Positions 1 through 11,395 of a stretch of DNA of 64,000 nt are shown here, in pieces. The stretch comes from Larus michahellis. Taxonomy: Eukaryota; Chordata; Aves; Charadriiformes; Laridae. The notes under the pieces are model-generated. The model saw nothing but the letters and a program-made list of their open reading frames with translations, did no database searches and was not told where the DNA came from. A program made the translations under genes and the position numbers. The stretch covers positions 17,891,378 through 17,955,377 of the forward strand of contig NC_133906.1 of NCBI RefSeq assembly GCF_964199755.1. Reading direction: 5' to 3'. Each line of letters begins with the position of its first letter. The first letter of the stretch is position 1.

Positions 1-1205
1 GCCCTGCGGTGAGGAAAGATCCCCGGGCGACGCAAAAACCATCCCTCCTCCTTATGGAATCATACGGATGTAGGTATTCAGACCTGACACGAATAGGAAT
101 GCATGTATTTTTAAAAAAAGCGTGCTTTACGGCTGCGTAACGAGATCTGTAGGAGAGTTGTCGCTATAAACAAGTTATTAAAAGGGGGAGGAGGGACACA
201 ATAATAGCAGGTGCCAATTACTCAGCTCCCAGCAGAGACTTTCCAGTTTCTCACCTTCCCCCAAAGCAAGATGTGCCGCTGCACGGCAGCGCATCTCCCT
301 GCGAGTGTAACACCCTTTCGGAGTATCGCTCCTCTCCCCCGAAGCAAAGCTGCGCTGCCGCCGTGCCGCCCCCGGAGAGGGGCCGCCCATTTCCCCACCG
401 TCCCCGCACCGGAGTCGAGACCAATACGGCGTGAAATTAATTTGGAAAAAAAAAAGAGTGAAACAGCAGAAAGTAAATGAAATGATCTTTTTAGTTGACT
501 CCAGGATCTGGCCACTCCTCCCGCCAACAGGAACAAGCAAATTTGTGAGCTAATTGCGACTGCCAGGTTTGCGTCTCTGCAAATATCTGCTTAGTTTCAG
601 GAACAAAACGCCAGTAATGATTTTGTTATTTTAAGACGGCGGCATAGTTTCAGACAGTAAATGTCCACACTGCAACTGGAGCCGTCAGAGAGATCCCATC
701 CTTTGAGGCGAGCACACCAAGGTAATGATTAATATTACAAAAGTAATCCGAGCCTTTAAAATCATTATTTCCAAAATCAGCAAATAATTACCAAGGCCTT
801 CAGCAATCAATACCCAAGATAAATAGACAATTAAACTGCAAAAGAAACAGAAGAAAGTAGTTAATATTTGCCAAACTCAAGCCAAATACACTTTTTCATG
901 GTAACCAAATACTTCCAGTAAATAGATATTTTAGCTCACTGGAGAGGCACTTTCAGAAAGTAATAAATTAATCTAATAAAACAGACAGACAGGGTGGAAC
1001 CAGACATTAACGAAACACAAACTGATCTATACGGAGCCAACCCACAATCCATGTCCCAGTTATGCTCATCCAGCACTCCGGGTACTCACCTCCCCCACCC
1101 AGGTCAGCTCTTTAGCTCCAGGAAAATACACGTTTCGCGGGGCCGACAAAGCAGCGAATTTCAGCCATCAGACGACGAAGTTTGCGCTCAGCGAGAATCT
1201 GCATT

Positions 1206-1288
1206 TCCAATTTTTTTTAAATTTTTAAAATTTTTTTAATTTTAATTTTTTAAATTTTTTAAATTTTTTTAAATTTTTTTTTTTTTCC
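1206..1288. repeat. AT-rich low-complexity tract
   Basis: Alternating runs of T with short TTTAAA and TTTTAATTTT blocks, ending in a T12 tract and CCCCC. This is simple low-complexity sequence with no coding signal. Confidence 0.8.
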
Positions 1289-4200
1289 CCCTAGATACCC
1301 CTCGCTCCTCAAAGTCAGCAAGTTCATCTGCTTTTAAAGACGACTCTCGCTTCGCAGTGCAGTTTCAGCTCGGGCCGCGAGGTGCGGGATGAGCTCTCAC
1401 CGCCGGCAGCACCAGCCACCTACGTGCGATGCCCGTGCGAGCATCCCCATGGATGTCCCCACCCTGGGACCCAGAGGGGCTCCTCCTCACTCCTGGGACC
1501 CGGAGGGACCCGCAGCAACCCCTGACACCCGGTGCAAGGACCAGCACCACCCCCTCCCCGGGCAGCCCAACTTTTACCAGCTTCTACCCAAAATCACTGC
1601 TTGGAGCTAACGAAGCCACACTGTTAAGGTCAACATCTGGTAAAGTTCCTCAAACAGTGGATAACTTGAACCGGACAAGATTAAGAGAGGGAGAGATGTG
1701 TGGGAAGACATCCATCCTGGTCATTTTCTGCAACATCAAAGGAAGAAGGAAGGGAGGAAACCGAGGGAAATGGAAGACAAAGAGAAAAGATATCAAAGCC
1801 AGCTCCAGAGAGAGGGCAATGAGCGACGGCATGAAAAAGGAATAGTTAAAACACAAAAGGCAGGATCAAATAAAAGCAAAAGATCACAGTCTGGGCACAG
1901 AGAGGAGGGAGGGGAGACCACCACACCACTTTCGCCAGCATTAGTTGAAGAATTCATTTGGCAGGTACTTGTCAGTGGCAGTGGTTGAGTCTGAGAGAGC
2001 CCAACACCGTCCAGGTCCATCCATCCACCAGGCAACGCGTACGGTCAAATGCTGTTCTCGCTCCTCACATCCAGCATGGGGACATGCCATGGGGACACGC
2101 CATGGGGACACCACACAGCAGCACCGCTCCCCTGAGCGCCTGTCTTTTGGGGGGGAATACAGCGATTTAGTCCTCATTTGGAAGACTTCTCCAGCTTCTT
2201 CTGTCTGCAGTTCTTGGTACTGGCAGGGTTAGCATTGCTACTAGACCAGGCTATACAAACGTGCAGTGCTGTTACACGTATCTTAAGCAGCTCATAGCTC
2301 AGTATTGGAAGCGTTTCTTTGATGACGTACAAGGGCTTTCGAGGGCTACACAACTGTTTTGGTACCGTAGCCCTCTTATCTGAGCCATGAAATTCCTCAG
2401 AGCAGTGACAATACATAGAGGGTTTATTGCAGCGTACGTACAAGTAGCAGGTGACAAAAAAAGGGTCTCCAGGTTAAACCTTATTTCCAGAAAGCTCTTT
2501 GCCATCACAGAGAGAGAAGAAAAAAAAAACCAAAACCTCCGTGCTCTCCGGGCAGTCTTGAAAATATGATCAGGGTGGTCTAAAAACTCCTTGACGAATA
2601 GGTGCGGGCCAGGCAGCGGCACTGACACAAGCCAACACCGAGCTCTTCCCCCAGTTCAGCATCCATCCCACTACCAACAAGTCCTAACCCACCAGTGTGA
2701 CAATGATAGTGACAAGTAAATGGTCACTGCAACTCCACAAAACTCATAATGAAAGTAAAAGACAGGTGGAGACTAATTTTTGCACAGACACTTCTTTAAA
2801 GCCTAACAATTTACATGTTAATGCTGCTGCTGTCCACTTCAATAGAAGCAGAAATGAAAACATCTTGCACAAACGTGTCTGGTCACTTCAAAATACAGAT
2901 TAACCTTTAGGTAAGTATTCATCCTGTGTGGAGCAGAAGAGGGCAGGAATATTTAAATATTAGGGGAGCCGCTGCACGGCAGGGGCAGGCAGGAGGGAAG
3001 ATGGAGTTCCGGAGCCGTCTCTGCGCATCAGAGACACGTCCATGCTAATGCACGGATCCTGGAGACTCCAATGTGACCTGACACCAGGACAAAAGCAGAA
3101 GGGGAAGCGGCTGGTGCCACAATTAATGCAGAAAGAGATGATTTAAAACAGAAATCCGCCCTTCCTGCCTTTTCTTGCTTCGTAAGAGAAGCCCGACGTG
3201 AGCTCAAAAACAAACCCAAGAAGGGCATCGCTGAATAAAACACCCCCTACACTTTAATTCCTATAAAACAAGGCAGGAAAAATGCATTTACCTTCATCAA
3301 AGGCAACAATGCTCTCCCCGAACCAGGAAGCTGTTAAGCAGATACTCGATCAGCAATCCCCGAAAGGCCTCTCCCCCTAACAGCGTTAACCCGCCAGCCC
3401 CCGCTGAAGCCCTTTGTTTATTTTAATAGTTTCCATAATCCTGCAATTTGACCGGTGACTTCTGCCGCCACGGCAGCCCTCTGCACCCACCAAGCCCTCT
3501 TGGGCTTTGGCTCATGAAAAATAAAACGCCTACGTTAGGACCGGCACAATAATGATACGGAAAATCTTCACGAGAAACGTAAAGCTTCATCTCCAAATCC
3601 TTTCAGGCAGGCGGCACAGCCCCACTTCTGCAAAGGTTTCCTGCAACGCAGCCTCACGCTATGGCTCCAACCTTGAATGTCACTTCACTTTTTTCCACTG
3701 GTGAAAATCAGTGGGGAGATGTCCCGTCCCACCTCACGCTGGAAAGCCTGAGTGCACCCCAGCAGAAGGTTTTCTTCTCCGCCCTCACCCCGTGCGCCCC
3801 ATCGTCCCGCATCCGTGGTGCTCCCAACCAGCACCTTCCCGACAGGCACGTGCCCGGTGGCTGTGGATCCCCATGCTGAACCAGCCGCCCCAGGATGGGT
3901 ATTTGTCCCGTGCTTCTTTACACCGTGAAGTGAGAAATCAGTTCTGGGGGACTGGTTTGGGTTTTGTCAACAGGGAGAGCCGCGGATAACCCAAGCCTGC
4001 CTGCAGTCGCCTGCCAGCAGCCTTGCCCCATCTATTGCTAAAGCAATTTCTCCACCACTTAGCAGGCTTCAAAGCTTCCTGGAGATGACTGGCAGCTTCC
4101 CTTAAACTAGCCAGTATAGATGTGGCTTACATTAAACACTAAGTGAATAATCAATGAACATTCAGGATATAAGCACAAATCAATGATTTGTTTTAGATGA

Positions 4201-6799
4201 ATCAAAGGGAATCACAAATGAGGAAGGGTTTTGTTCTGTCACAGAAGTAAACCAAGAGAAGCAGTTGATGCAGCTGGGGGGGGGTGTGCGTTAACCTGCC
4301 CTGCCTGCTCCTCTCCTACGCGCTGACACAGTCCCCGCTGTCGCAGAAGCGCGGCTGTGTCCTCCAAACCCCCGTGACAAGAGATGCCTCTGTCCCCAGA
4401 GAGCAGATGGGAACTGAGGCATGAAACCAGCCGGCTGACTTTCCCGAGACTGGGAGGGATACGGCACAGCAGGGCCCCAAATCCAAGCCTCCTGTGCTGG
4501 GGTACACTGTCTGGGTTAGGAGAAAGCCCTCTTCCGTAACTTCAGCTCCATCACACAACTGCAGCTCTTGTCATCGGAGCAGCAACGGGACATGGACAAG
4601 TGCACGGGTAGAACAGGTCAAGAGCCCAGCTTAAAGACCTAACAAAAACGGCAAAGAAATAAAAATGGAAATGCCAGTGACTCCAGACAATGAAAGATTT
4701 TTTTTGATAAATGCCTATCGACAGGTTGCATGGTGTCCCTCGCTCTTGGGATGAATTTGGTCAAATCGTATGCAGGATAATTTTACAAATGCTGCTGCAT
4801 TCCGGCCACCAATCACACCCCACGTCTGCTGAGCACCACACGGGCCAAGTAAAGGCTCTCAGAAATGCCCCTGCCCATATTTTATTTGCCATGCATTTTA
4901 ATGATAGACTTCGAAACTCTACGGTTCCCCGCCTGCACCTCCTCAGCCATCAGACGCACATGCTGGGTCTCCTGCCGACGTCTCTCCTCCTGGTAAATGC
5001 TTCCGAGGATCGCGGTGAAAACGATCGCTCGCACCCGTCGGGCTGCAGCCGGTGCCCGAGACCCCAAAGAAACTGAGAAAACCTGAAGTCGAGCTGGTGC
5101 GGGGACCAGAAATGAAAAAGCAGCGGGAACCCCCGCGTGCTGCAAGACACGGCTCCTATTTAGCAGTATCGCAGGCTTTGACTCTGCTGCTTCTCGAGCG
5201 GATTAGCCTTCACAGCTTTTACTCATTATATAAAAAGACTTTGTAAACACGCTCAGAGGAACGTCCCTCCGGGACAAAGTCTGCTTCCCACAAAGGACAC
5301 CCCGAGCGAGCAGAGCGTCCCGCCGCACGAGGCACCAAACGAGCAGTATATTTCCTTACGGAGATGCCGCCTGAGCCTGCCCTGCTGCAACGGGCACCGG
5401 AGCAACGTCCAGGCTGCAGCCGCCGCCCCGCCGTCACCAACGCCCCGGCATCCCCACACCCCACCGCGTTCGCAAGTCGAGGGAGAGACCCCGTGCTCAG
5501 ACCTGTCCCCGGATACCCACCCGGCATGCCAGCGGCGAGTCCTTCAAGGAGCCGCGCATGTCTATTCCGAAGCGCTTTCACAACGCCCACGGGAAGAACT
5601 GTTCCCATGGGATGAGCATCCAAAGTAGCGCGTGATCAAAACTGATGTTAGGGGCATGAAGCCACTGTGCGAGGAGCAACCCCGCTTCACAGGCAAATCC
5701 ACGGGTACGGAGGTGCCCACAGCTGTGGTTTTACAATGGAAACTGGAGCCGGCTACCACTGGGTAACTAGAAATCATTCAAATTTGAGGGGGAAAAAGCC
5801 TGCCGGGGGAAGCCCGCACAGGCAGCGTAGGTACAGAGCCCACCCCCAGCTACGCAGCTGCACCCTGGAGGTGCAAGCCCAACCTCCAGATGCTCATTAT
5901 AGATGAGCACCAAACAGTTTTCATCATTGGAAAGGAAAAAAACCCACCAACTTGTAGGTTAAACTTGTTCACCCTCGTCCCATCTGCACTTGTTACTTAT
6001 CTAAAGTCATGAAAGCTTCTTGGTTTTCCTCAGTAAAACACCCCCTGTAATCCCCACGTTGGGCACTCTAATGCCCGCGCCTGCCCGTGCCTCTCCAAAG
6101 GCTTGAGCCTCCGACTGCAGGTCGCCCTCCATAGTTAAACCCTGCAGGTCAACCTGATGACAGCAGGTTACAGAAGAGCTTCTTCCAAGGCAGCTGTTGG
6201 CTTTGGAAAGTTAAACCATACTTAAACCTAAAATCAGCAAGGAGAGAATATTAAACGTTGGCCAAGACACCCACCACCATGATGCACAGCACGTGGTCCA
6301 CCTCCGAACCACCCCGTGATGCTGGACATCAGCCGCCTGGGTGACTGGTTGTGCTATTTGAGGCTGCCCTTCTCTTCCTTCTCCGGCAGACTATTTCAAA
6401 CCTCATTTATAATTGGAAAGAGGCAGCATCTGTTTTTGCAGACCGTGAGGTCAAAACTTCACTAATAACCACAGCATGGCAAAACACCATTAGTGGGTAA
6501 ACAAACCCTGCATCGGTCGCAGAATAGCAGCTCTAGAGCTGGTTTGACCTGGTTTATTTTCTTTCGACTAATTGTTTTGTCCTCTCAACACAGAGCGGGA
6601 AGACAAGCAGGCTCTGTGATGCTTTACATGTGTTTTAATATCATTTTATTACCCACTGGAGGCAACACAGACACCTTGCCAGCCTTCCCCAGAATGCAAT
6701 GACACGAGGAGCTCAGGATCACTGGGAATTGTCTCCAGCCACTCATGGGGGACAGCCGATGTTACAGAGCACTGGCAAACACAAAGCCTGCCTTTGAAA

Positions 6800-8112
6800 A
6801 ACAAGGGGATGGGGATAAGGAGGATGCAGGAAATTATAGAATAATCAGCTTAACTTCAGTTGAAATGCTTAGAAGATGATGAGAACTTGAGCAAGAGCTA
6901 ACCTCTGTTTATCAAGAACAAATCACATCGAATCTATCATCTTTCTTTCTGCGACCGGGTGCCAGGACTTGTAGGAAGGAGAGAAGAAACAAAGATTTCA
7001 GGGAGGCCTCTGATAGTGCCTCATGCGACATCCCCTTAACACAGCAAGGGACACAGGGGCTGGACTGAGCCACCTGGAGATGGGTGCACTGCTGCTGAGA
7101 CAACCACCGGTGACCTGGTAGTTGTGCTTTGAGCACAGACTGGGAGGACCCTACCGAAGCGGTATCGAGGAGAACCCATCCTGTATCTGATACCGCTCGG
7201 TGTTTTCATGCACAACTCGGCCGATGCTCGAAAACATGCCGATTGCCTTCGCAGGCGACACCAAGCTGAGAGGGACTGAGAGCACGCAGGAGGGCAGGAT
7301 CAGAATCCAAAACAACCCTGACACTTTAGAAGGAGCCTGGAGAAAAAAAAAAAAAAAAAAAAAAAGACGCAGTTCAACAAGGACAAGCGTGAGGTAATGT
7401 GATTTGGTAAGAATAATTAACCGGGCAAATACAAGATGAGGAACGAAAAGCAGAAAAAGTTCTGGAGAAGAATGGCTGAAGGGCCGATGGGATTAAAAAA
7501 ATTCAATACGAGTCATCTGCGGCAAGAGTAGAAAGCAAACACACTGGGATGTACAAACAGGATCGTCGTATGTTAAAGACCTGAAGCAATCCCTGTTTCT
7601 TCTGAGCAAAACTGAGGCAGCGACTTCAGTCCTGTATCGCAGGTTGAGCATCACTTCAGGAAGGATAATGGTCCAGAAGAGAGTAACAAGAACAACTGCA
7701 GACCAAGAATACATGACCTAAAAACAATGATGAAAGGAAGCAGCGTGGCCTAATCTATATGAGCAGGGACGAAGGGGAGACACGGTAGCGACTTCCAAAT
7801 ATCTAACAGGCTCCTGCAAAGGAGGAACGAACTCTTCTGCCTGTGCCCAATAAATGGAAAAAAGGAGAGCAATCATGAAACCAAACTGAAGGAAAAGACA
7901 TTTCTGTTCAGATCCTAAGAAAAATCCAGTGGCAGGGCTGCTAAATGTCAAACAGATCATCCGGAGAGCTTAGGCATCTCTGTCATCGGAGGTTTTTAAG
8001 AATGAATAAGATAAACATCTGTCAGCAAGGGGTTAGTTATCACCGATCCTGTGTAGGGGCAGGAGATGGACTGAATGACCTCTCAAGGTCTTCTCCAGCT
8101 CTGTACGGAATA
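6800..8112 (+). mobile_element. old CR1 LINE fragment (RT region to 3' tail)
   Basis: The stretch carries recognisable landmarks of a CR1 retrotransposon in sense order. Around 6825-6860 is the GGAAATTATAG...CAGCTTAAC block of the reverse-transcriptase coding region. Around 7258-7270 is GATACCAAGCTGAGAGGG, from the motif encoding ADDTKLGG. Around 7666-7720 is GGTCCAGAAGAGAGTAACAAGAACAA. Around 8060-8110 is the GGACTGAATGACCTCTCAAGGTC...CCAGCTCTGTA tail that precedes the CR1 terminus. Frames are broken and sequence between about 6955 and 7200 appears deleted, so it is dead. It lies antisense to MGAT4B in intron 1. Family assignment rests on memory of CR1 consensus; limits are approximate. Confidence 0.75.
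7343..7365. repeat. A23 homopolymer inside CR1 fragment
   Basis: A run of 23 A residues interrupts the CR1-derived sequence. It is internal to the element and is not the poly(A) tail of a retrogene. Confidence 0.9.
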
Positions 8113-10021
8113 ACAGCCTGATACGCAAATGACCATAATAGCCGGAAACCTGCTGTGCTGACACAGCCCGACCCGTGTTTTTTGTGACCTGTTGCAGCGA
8201 TCGCTGTTTGCAAGAGACAATCTGTTGCTGTCAGAGGCATCCCAGGGAGAGTCCTACCAAGGAGGACAGGGACAGTGGTACCCGAGGTTATCATCTTGTC
8301 ACTTCAGTGAGCAATGGGGAAAAGCTACTTGTTAAAAACCAAAAGTGAGTCAAAGGACGACACAGTCCGGGCGGCACAGAGCGCCTAGTGGGGTTGGCCA
8401 TGCTGTTTCAGAAACCAGGAGCGATGCTCGGAGCCTGCGTGGCTCCACACGCTGGTTTCACTTCATTTCTGGGAGCAGCTACGAGCACAGCAACTGCTCA
8501 GCGGTAACCACACGAAAGCAGCTCTCAGAGCGCTCCTCTGCCCCTGCACAACCTACCACGCTCTGGCAGGTCTGGCTGGCAGCGCATACAACACCACCTG
8601 GTCGTGCAAACATTTTGTCCAGTTAAAAATCTCACCAGCAGAAGCTAACTGACCCACCGGCGGTACCCCTGCACCACAAACGCCCAGCACCCAGACCCAC
8701 CGGGCAGCTCTGGTGGGATTTAAGCCACATTAGCACAGGGCAGGAGAGCCCTTCAGCTGATGAACGAGGCAGCGGAGTCCAAGCAGCCGCCCGTCAGACA
8801 CCCGCAGCCACCAGGAGAAGATGGCACATCCCAGGCGCTCCTGCCCTGCTGCCAGGGAAGGGGCTGGCCTAGATGGGCACCTACGTGGGCTCGTGTCATC
8901 CTGCCCATCAGAGCCAAAAAACCTTCCCCCAGTGCTGCCCCAGCCTTGCACCAAGCTGCATCTTGTGATGGTGCATGGTGTGCCGCAGGACTGGAAAACC
9001 ATCAAGTCATGTCTTACGCTCAGCAAAAGCTGCTTCTCACCTGTAGCAGGGAGAGATGCTTATATAGAGAGTGGGAAGAGAAGGTCAAGGGCTGGATGGC
9101 TGAACCACGCGCCTTTATCAACCCCTAAAATTGTAGGAACTGGAAGAGCTGTGCGACTAGCACGGGCGTGAGAGGCTGCACAGCCATACACGAGACACAT
9201 ACACAATTCAGAAGCAACTACCAGAATTGGCTTCCAGGCCAGGATAAATCCGGTGTGCCGCTTTAGTGAGCGACAGGATAGGGGAAAAGCAACTATTATG
9301 TTGTCAGGAAACGCCAGCGGCGAGCATCTCCGCGACACCTCTGAGGGGTTCCCCCGCCGCCTCGCCGGGACGGGGCCCTGCACCCCTGCTTTGCAGCCGC
9401 CTCCGCGGTACAAATCCAGCCCCAATGTTCCAGCGCCGAAGCCGGCAGCCCTCGCACCCGTCCCACACGCGCTGAAGTTATGGGACTCGGCATCCAGCCC
9501 CAAGAGCTGTGTGCGGCGTGGGGAGGGCAGGGCTGCTCAGATCCCCCCTCACCTCCACTTTGCCCAGGGACCCCCCAGCATCCGAGGGCTCCCCCCAAAC
9601 GATGGCATCACCACGTCCCCAGAAGGATTTAACCCGCGTGGTTCCCACCGCACCCGAAGATTCTCGCCATAAACGCGGGGGTGCGAAGGAGCGCATCACC
9701 GAAGCGAAGCCCAACGCGCCCCGACCCGGCCGGCAGCTCCCCCCCCCCATCCCCCCGGGGGCGCCCCCGGGACGAGCGGCGACCCCCGGCCCCGGCACCT
9801 CCCGCTCTGCCGGCCACGGGCACGCCCGCACCGGGGGTCCCACGGGTGGCGGTCCCGCGGGGGCCGGCGGGTACAGCATCCCGCAGAAGGTCCGGATCCC
9901 CCCCGCACCCCCGGTGGCCAGCCGGGCCCGGCTCCCGGAGCCTTCCCAGCCTCCAGCCCCGGCGGCGGGGCCGCGGCCGGGCCCCGATCTCCCCCGGCGG
10001 AGGCGGCCGAGCCCCCCTTAC

Positions 10022-10118
10022 CTTTGTGCCCGCCGAAGGCGCCGTACCAGGAGAGCGAGAGCAGGGCGCAGAGGCAGCCGAGCAGCAGGGTGAGCGCCGT
10101 GCCGCTGCGGAGCCTCAT
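10022..10118 (-). CDS. MGAT4B: MGAT4B exon 1 (alpha-1,3-mannosyl-glycoprotein GlcNAc-transferase IVb, N-terminus)
   Basis: MGAT4B adds a beta-1,4-linked GlcNAc branch to the alpha-1,3 mannose arm of N-glycans in the Golgi. This exon encodes the first 32 residues plus one base: MRLR, a hydrophobic anchor of about 19 residues (TALTLLLGCLCALLSLSWY), then GAFGGHK. It matches the start of vertebrate MGAT4B (human begins MRLRNGTFLTLLL). This is a type II signal-anchor: a short basic cytosolic end, then the membrane span. The ATG is at 10118-10116. The exon ends CACAAAG and is followed by the donor GTAAGG, phase 1. The catalytic region lies in exons beyond the left edge of the window, so only this partial CDS is present. 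The gene is divergent from SQSTM1, about 7.7 kb between start codons. Identity is secure from both sequence and synteny. Confidence 0.9.
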
Positions 10119-10287
10119 CGCCTCCTCGCCGGCGGGGGCGGCCGCATGTCCCGGGCGCGGCGCGGCCTCGGCGGCCCCGGGGGCCCCGGCGAGCGCAGCG
10201 GAGCGGAGCGGGGCGCGCAGCCCGCCCGCCCGCATGCAGCGCCCGCCGCGGGGCCGGGCCGGGCCGCGCCGGGCGGGCGGGCGGGGC

Positions 10288-10339
10288 CGAGGGGCGGGGC
10301 CGAGGGGCGGGGCCGAGGGGCGGGGCCGAGGGGCGGGGC
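10288..10339. repeat. 13-bp GC-box array, 4 copies
   Basis: Four perfect head-to-tail copies of a 13-bp unit (CGAGGGGCGGGGC) lie about 170-220 bp upstream of the MGAT4B start codon. Each unit contains a GGGGCGGGGC Sp1/KLF-type GC box. The position suggests a promoter element expanded by slippage. Binding itself is inference. Confidence 0.9.
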
Positions 10340-10415
10340 GGCAGCGGGCGAAGGGCGCCCCCGTGCGGGGGACTGCGGGGCTGCTGCGGGGAGCGGGGCG
10401 GGGGGGAGTGAGGGA

Positions 10416-11130
10416 GTGTGTGCGTCTCTGTGTGTGTGTGTGTACGTGTACGTGTGTGTGTACGTGTGTGTACGTGTGTGTATATACGTGTGTGTATGTG
10501 TACGTGTGTGTACATGTGTGTGTACACGTGTGTGTATATACATGTGTGTATATGTGTGTGTGTACGTGTGTGTACATGTGTGTGTATGTGTGTGTGTACG
10601 TGTACATGTGTGTGTACATGTGTGCGCATGTGTATGTAGGGCCATGCATGTGTGTGTAGTTATGCATATGTGTTTATGTGTGTGGGTTCATGCACGCACA
10701 TGTATACGTCCGTGTGAGTGTGTGTATGGTGTGTGTTCCATCGCGTGTCTGTGTGTGTCCATGTGTGTCCATGGATGATTGTGGGGGGGTGTGTGCAGGT
10801 GTGTACGTATCTGTGTACACGTGTGTGTACATGTGTGCACAGGTGCACGTTCATGGGTTACACACATAAATGTGCACACCTGTGTACTTGGCTCATTCAT
10901 GTGGATGTGTACATGCGTGCTTGTGCACGTGTATGTCCATACAAAGATACATATATCTCTATAGGTGTCTGCCTGGGTCTGTGCGTGTGTGTGTGTGTGT
11001 CCGGGCACACGTGCCTGAGTCTGTATGTGTGTGTGTGTCCCCACGTGCCTGTGCGCCGGGGGGGGCCATATGTCTCTGTGTGTGTGTGTGTGTGTGCACA
11101 CCCGAGTCCATATGTCTCTGTGTGTCTGTG
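10416..11130. repeat. (TG)n / TGTACG-rich microsatellite tract
   Basis: About 700 bp of interrupted TG dinucleotide repeat on the plus strand, with many TGTACGTG and TGTACATG variants, then sparser TG blocks. Alternating purine-pyrimidine sequence of this length can adopt Z-DNA. It begins about 300 bp upstream of MGAT4B exon 1. Long open frames across it on both strands encode only Cys/Val or His/Thr runs and are artefacts of the repeat. Confidence 0.95.
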
Positions 11131-11297
11131 TGTGCACACCAGGGTCCGTATGTCTGTCTGTGTGCGCACACCAGGGTCAGTACGTCTGTGCGTGTCCCTG
11201 CCCATGTGTCCTGGTTTCAGCAGCTGTCCCCACGCATGGTGGAGCGTGCGTCCCTTTGCGCATGGACCCACGTGTCTGCCCCTCTGTGCAGCGGGAG

Positions 11298-11395
11298 TGT
11301 GGACGTGTGTGGACATGTGTGGACGTGCGTGGACATGTGTGGACGTGTGTGGACATGTGTGGACGTGCGTGGACATGTGTGGATGTGTGTGGACG
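11298..11395. repeat. 10-bp minisatellite (TGTGGACGTG-type), about 10 copies
   Basis: Nearly perfect tandem units of TGTGGACRTG, with alternating C/A at one position so that a 20-bp higher-order period is visible. It sits just beyond the TG tract and looks derived from the same slippage-prone region. Confidence 0.95.

Larger units (their letters stand above)
1..10021 (-). other. MGAT4B: MGAT4B intron 1 (5' part of gene, no further exon seen)
   Basis: Exon 1 of MGAT4B ends at 10022 with a good minus-strand donor, so everything to the left is intron unless exon 2 lies here unrecognised. I looked on the minus strand for the expected exon 2 product (the stem region after the membrane anchor) and found no matching frame. 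The stretch contains an AT-rich low-complexity block near 1206-1288 and an old CR1 LINE near 6800-8112. Open frames here are short, lack paired splice sites and resemble nothing I know, so I annotate none of them. Confidence 0.6.
9300..10400. promoter_or_regulatory. MGAT4B: CpG island / promoter region of MGAT4B
   Basis: Dense CG and G/C-rich sequence surrounds MGAT4B exon 1 and continues into its upstream flank (higher coordinates, because the gene is on the minus strand). No TATA box is evident upstream of the ATG at 10118, which fits a CpG-island promoter with dispersed starts. The start site cannot be fixed from sequence. Confidence 0.75.

Noticed and set aside
9681-10778. Long open frames of 176-365 codons across the MGAT4B promoter and TG tract, on both strands
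   Set aside because: They are products of G/C-rich and TG-repeat composition (Arg/Gly/Pro then Cys/Val or His/Thr runs), lack splice support and overlap the true MGAT4B exon 1 in other frames.
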